This document shows, piece by piece, positions 60,719-64,000 of a stretch of DNA of 64,000 nucleotides. The position numbers and the translations under genes are program-made. Positions within the stretch are counted from its first letter, which is position 1. Each line of letters begins with the position of its first letter. A model generated the notes under the pieces. It worked only from the letters and a program-made list of their open reading frames with translations. It searched no databases and was not told the DNA's origin. The DNA is from Butyrivibrio sp. AE3004 (lineage in GTDB: Bacteria; Bacillota; Clostridia; Lachnospirales; Lachnospiraceae): NCBI RefSeq assembly GCF_000703165.1, contig NZ_JNLQ01000002.1, positions 1-64,000 on the forward strand, given 5' to 3'.

Positions 60719-63559
60719 ATGAACTATTCTGAAGTAGTGTTTTCACAATATAAAAATGATGGCAGGGTTATGCTTGTAGCAAATGATGCAAAAGTTGCTA
60801 AAAGATATGACTCCATAAATTACCAGTTATCAGAACAGTATAAATTTGAAAGAACGGAGAACATTTATTTAAAAGATGGCGATAGTAGCACGATTCGTTC
60901 TGGACTTCAGTTGGCCGTTTTGGTAAGTGATGGTAATAATGCTGATTTGACGTTTCCTGATGGTCAGAAGGAACTGGAAGAATTGTTCAATACGGTTCAG
61001 GTCATCAAGATTTTTTATTATGGATTTTTAGGAAAGATAGAAGACTGTAAGTGGGCATTTACTGGTGAAGATGAGAACAAGAAGTTGGATATTCTTCTTG
61101 GAAACTCCCATATAAAATATTCGTTTGTCAATATAAATATAGAAGATGATGCGGGAGATAATATCAAAGTCCTGAATGGGTATAAATATGTAGAAGCTGA
61201 TATACCTGAGGAACTAAGAGGTTCAGATATTGTACTAAATAAATCGATATCTTCGGGGGAGGAATTTAATAAGGAGAAGAAGAAACTAGGGAAAGTAGTA
61301 TTTGCAATCAAGGATAAAATTTCTGAAATAGAGTCAGGACCACATTTTGTAAATAAATACGAAGTGATAAAAGGCGGAGATGATGGAACGGAAATGGCGC
61401 AGCTTAATTATGACAAAAGAGTAAGTGCGTCTGATTATAAAAAAATAGAAGAATTAGATGAGTTATCTCGTTCCCCTTACAGATATAGGGTTGATCTAAA
61501 AAATAATGGTAATCCACTTGTATTTTATCTTGGACCAGTAGAGGTCAAGGATTTGGGAAGTGGAAATGAAATACTATCTTTTTATAGCGAAATGGGTAAA
61601 AGGCTTGCAACGTATAATGCGAAGGACAGATCTATAAATAATGATATTTCTTTGAGGAGGGAATTCAATATAAGTAGGTCTGTTTTGCATGATTTTAAAA
61701 ACATTATAGGTACAGATGCAGGACTGGAAGGAGAGTTTAGAGAAGGATTAGTAGATCCCTTCCTAATCAATATATTTAAGCAGAGAAGAGCTGAAAGGCA
61801 AATAAAAGATATTGTTCTTACGATTCAAGAAAACCAGAATAATATAGTTGATGTACCCAGTGGGGAGAATGTAATTGTTCAGGGATGTGCTGGTTCTGGT
61901 AAAACGATGGTTATGATGCATCGCTTATCGAAGTTACATAATTGGGATAGAGCATATGATTCAAGCGATGCAGTGATAATAGGGCCAAGCAAACAATATA
62001 GGGAGTTCATGCGTGGACTTACTGAAGGACTGGCAATTTCTTCATTATCGCAGAATACTATTGAAGGTTATTATTTAGAGCTGATTGGAGAAATAAGTAA
62101 GGAATTTGTAATAAATAAGAGTATTAGAACTGAAAATGATATTAGTGAAGCGTTCTTGAGTTATATTTATTCTGAAGAGATGCTTAAAAATATTGACCTG
62201 GAGCTGATATTGCTTAGGCAAGATCAGGATGAATTTTGCGAAAGATTAAATACAGTTCTCGAGTCTTTTGGCGAAAAGGAAATATCAAATTCATATGAAC
62301 TGTATGATTTTCAGAACTATCTTGCTGATACTACTACAATTATAAAAGAACGTATAGCAAAATCTAAGGATGCCCTGACCAGGTTAAGAGAACGAGTTAA
62401 TAATTTAAAACAGCGATATTTTGATTTGGCGGACCATGAGATAAAGAAGGCCAAAGAAGATTACTTGGGTGAATTAAAAGAGGCGGTGAAAAAGGTCAGA
62501 CGAATTCTTAAAGATGAGCAAGATTCGGATAATAGAGCAGTGATAAGAGAATTGCTTTCTACAGATGTGGACAATATGTCAGAGGATGCATGCAAATATT
62601 ATTTGCTGCGGGCTGCACGATTTAGTGTCGATGCAAATCGGGAACTAAGAATATGTGAGAGGACTGAACGTAATATACTTGAATTAGAAAATGAGCTCGA
62701 AGAAAAGCCCAAAACTATTCAAGAGGCGGAAGAAGAATTAAAAAAAGCAGAACTTCAGCAAATATCTTCAGATAAAGAAGCCGAGGTTTCAGGAATACTT
62801 GAGGAAGCAAAAGAATATCGAAACTTAAAGACATATAACCGAATAGTCGGGAATTTGTTAAACGAGAAAGCAAAAGAATTAGGTATCAAGCGTCCAAAAG
62901 GATTTCATAGATATGATCTCTATCTGCGACTGCAGTATGTGATGAGGTTATATCAAAAGATGCCGTCAATACATAAATATATATGTATTGACGAAGGACA
63001 AGATATCTCTTTTATGGAATATCAGATGCTTGCATCGCTTGGTAAAGGAAAGAGTGTTTTTAATATTTATGGTGATACAAATCAGGTTTTAAATCATGGT
63101 CATGGTCTAAATGATTGGAGAAGCCTAAAGAAGCTGTTCGAATACAAACAGTTCTATTTAGATGAAAACTATAGGAATTCAAATCAGATTACGCATTATT
63201 GTAATAACGAGTTCTCTTTGTCGATGAAAGAAATTGGTATTGACTCTGCGCCGGTAAGAACGCTGTCTAGAACAGAATTTGAATTCGAAATAACAACAAC
63301 AGATAAAGGAGCGAAGGATAGATGGGCAATCCTCTTGGCAAGGGAATATAACAAAAAAAGGTTTGCTGAAACTCTGCCTATAAACAATACATCAATAGAT
63401 GAGATTGGAGAAGAACGAATATCTGTTATGTATGTTGATGAAGTAAGAGGGTTTGAATTTGATAAGGTCTATGTAATTAGAAACGGAATGTCTAGTAATA
63501 TGGAATATGTTTCATATACTAGAGCTATTAATGAATTGGTTATTGTGGACTGGAAGTAA
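60719..63559 (+). CDS. UvrD/HelD-like SF1 helicase with novel N-terminus
   Basis: 946 aa from ATG 60719 (GTG 60710 possible). Residues 1-360 match nothing I know. Helicase motifs are complete: I VQGCAGSGKTMVMMHRL, II YICIDEGQDISFMEYQ, III FNIYGDTNQVL, IV FYLDENYRNSNQI, V-VI MYVDEVRGFEFDKVYVI and YVSYTRAINELVIV. A 200-residue coiled coil is inserted between I and II, as in HelD. The next gene starts two bases after its stop, so the pair is coupled. Defence role likely from place and shape, not proven. Confidence 0.8.
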   Translation: MNYSEVVFSQYKNDGRVMLVANDAKVAKRYDSINYQLSEQYKFERTENIYLKDGDSSTIRSGLQLAVLVSDGNNADLTFPDGQKELEELFNTVQVIKIFYYGFLGKIEDCKWAFTGEDENKKLDILLGNSHIKYSFVNINIEDDAGDNIKVLNGYKYVEADIPEELRGSDIVLNKSISSGEEFNKEKKKLGKVVFAIKDKISEIESGPHFVNKYEVIKGGDDGTEMAQLNYDKRVSASDYKKIEELDELSRSPYRYRVDLKNNGNPLVFYLGPVEVKDLGSGNEILSFYSEMGKRLATYNAKDRSINNDISLRREFNISRSVLHDFKNIIGTDAGLEGEFREGLVDPFLINIFKQRRAERQIKDIVLTIQENQNNIVDVPSGENVIVQGCAGSGKTMVMMHRLSKLHNWDRAYDSSDAVIIGPSKQYREFMRGLTEGLAISSLSQNTIEGYYLELIGEISKEFVINKSIRTENDISEAFLSYIYSEEMLKNIDLELILLRQDQDEFCERLNTVLESFGEKEISNSYELYDFQNYLADTTTIIKERIAKSKDALTRLRERVNNLKQRYFDLADHEIKKAKEDYLGELKEAVKKVRRILKDEQDSDNRAVIRELLSTDVDNMSEDACKYYLLRAARFSVDANRELRICERTERNILELENELEEKPKTIQEAEEELKKAELQQISSDKEAEVSGILEEAKEYRNLKTYNRIVGNLLNEKAKELGIKRPKGFHRYDLYLRLQYVMRLYQKMPSIHKYICIDEGQDISFMEYQMLASLGKGKSVFNIYGDTNQVLNHGHGLNDWRSLKKLFEYKQFYLDENYRNSNQITHYCNNEFSLSMKEIGIDSAPVRTLSRTEFEFEITTTDKGAKDRWAILLAREYNKKRFAETLPINNTSIDEIGEERISVMYVDEVRGFEFDKVYVIRNGMSSNMEYVSYTRAINELVIVDWK

Positions 63560-63561
63560 TA

Positions 63562-64000
63562 ATGAATGGATCAAGATTATATTCGATAAAAGAAATGCGA
63601 GAAATGATAGAAGGGATGCCTTCAGTATCATTTTTGAGGTTCTTGCGTGACACTAGTGATTCAATCAGAGAAATTGCCTTTTCATGGGTGGACGACGAAA
63701 ATACTATTTCTGAAATAAAATCTAAGATGGAAGAAATAGAGGAGTTAGAGGCTGCTTATAGTGAGCAAGGCAGAATATTTGACATGGGAGATTTACTATC
63801 TGTTTTGCGGTCATATGCGAAAAGAGTTGAGTTGGATGAGATTAGAAAAGAGAGGGAATCATTAGAAAAGAGCAACGTAGAGGATATACAGACTGATGAA
63901 AATCAAGAAAAGCAAGATGTTCAGGAAGTGTCTGATACCTCAAGTGATTTTGAACGGGACAGTAGGGACGTTGAAAAAAAGAGTGAAGATTACGAGTATC
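63562..64000 (+). CDS. Hypothetical partner of the helicase (runs off the window)
   Basis: At least 146 codons, open at the edge: MNGSRLYSIKEMREMIEGMP, a helical first domain, then a very acidic, low-complexity stretch from about residue 110. It starts two bases after the helicase stop. Without the rest no family can be given; the coupling suggests a two-gene system. Confidence 0.65.
   Translation, partial: MNGSRLYSIKEMREMIEGMPSVSFLRFLRDTSDSIREIAFSWVDDENTISEIKSKMEEIEELEAAYSEQGRIFDMGDLLSVLRSYAKRVELDEIRKERESLEKSNVEDIQTDENQEKQDVQEVSDTSSDFERDSRDVEKKSEDYEY

Overview
The window looks like accessory DNA of a low-GC Firmicute, most likely a rumen or gut Lachnospiraceae (Butyrivibrio/Pseudobutyrivibrio type). 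Reasons: AT-rich coding with strong AGGAGG ribosome sites, a Tn1549/CTn-like conjugation gene set (PcfB, VirD4, Maff2, VirB6, PrgI, VirB4, NlpC/P60, DUF4315, DUF4366, MobC, MobP relaxase), DUF6462 excisionase-like proteins, RepA_N/DUF6017 replication proteins and ParA/ParB. Almost everything is mobile or cargo DNA; no housekeeping chromosomal block is visible.

Layout. 1-2600: three conserved genes (the first AlkZ-related) broken by single-base indels, mostly in homopolymers. 3068-7154: regulators (two XRE proteins, a sigma-region-4-like protein), a 10 x 11 bp repeat array, then xis and a tyrosine integrase, each preceded by a similar ~53 bp leader. 7181-7428: a candidate attP made of direct arm repeats on both sides of an inverted-repeat core. 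7609-11744: DUF6462 pair, parA, parB, two RepA_N-type genes with 23 bp iterons and a split DUF6017 tail, and a small membrane protein. 11807-21247: a tRNA-Ala(GGC) gene cut in its T-arm by a ~9.4 kb island that carries a large serine recombinase; the two junctions rebuild both the tRNA and a symmetric attP. The island holds flavin/redox genes under LysR, a TetR-radical SAM-DegV unit, a hairpin-rich RNA and a PBECR4-type protein. 21252-32327: cargo, including a stand-alone GyrA-like fragment, a WYL regulator, a PD-(D/E)XK nuclease plus KAP P-loop NTPase (probable defence), a Cys-rich mini-protein, and three large surface/membrane proteins (two with YARHG domains). 32432-48846: the conjugation operon, with a regulated leader, a structured RNA between maff2 and virB6, and a candidate oriT behind the relaxase. 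48887-50733: broken MT-A70 methylase, XRE regulator and tiny proteins. 50812-64000: defence island with a NYN-domain protein, then one long operon of GHKL ATPase, an unknown partner, DUF6339, Vsr, a PD-(D/E)XK-like protein, a Sau3AI/MutH-type GATC endonuclease and a 5mC methyltransferase, then an SF1 helicase and a partner gene leaving the window.

How it fits together. The par/rep block, conjugation operon, relaxase and xis/int form one self-transmissible element. Int sits directly beside the par/rep end with a two-armed att site between, which is what a circular (plasmid or excised) form or a tandem junction would look like. A second element using a serine recombinase has inserted into a tRNA gene carried by the first. 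The most novel-looking parts are the GHKL-ATPase/partner/DUF6339 module welded to a GATC restriction system, the structured RNAs at 37301-37421 and 18344-18580, and the serine-recombinase insertion into the tRNA T-arm. All family names come from sequence recognition without database searches.
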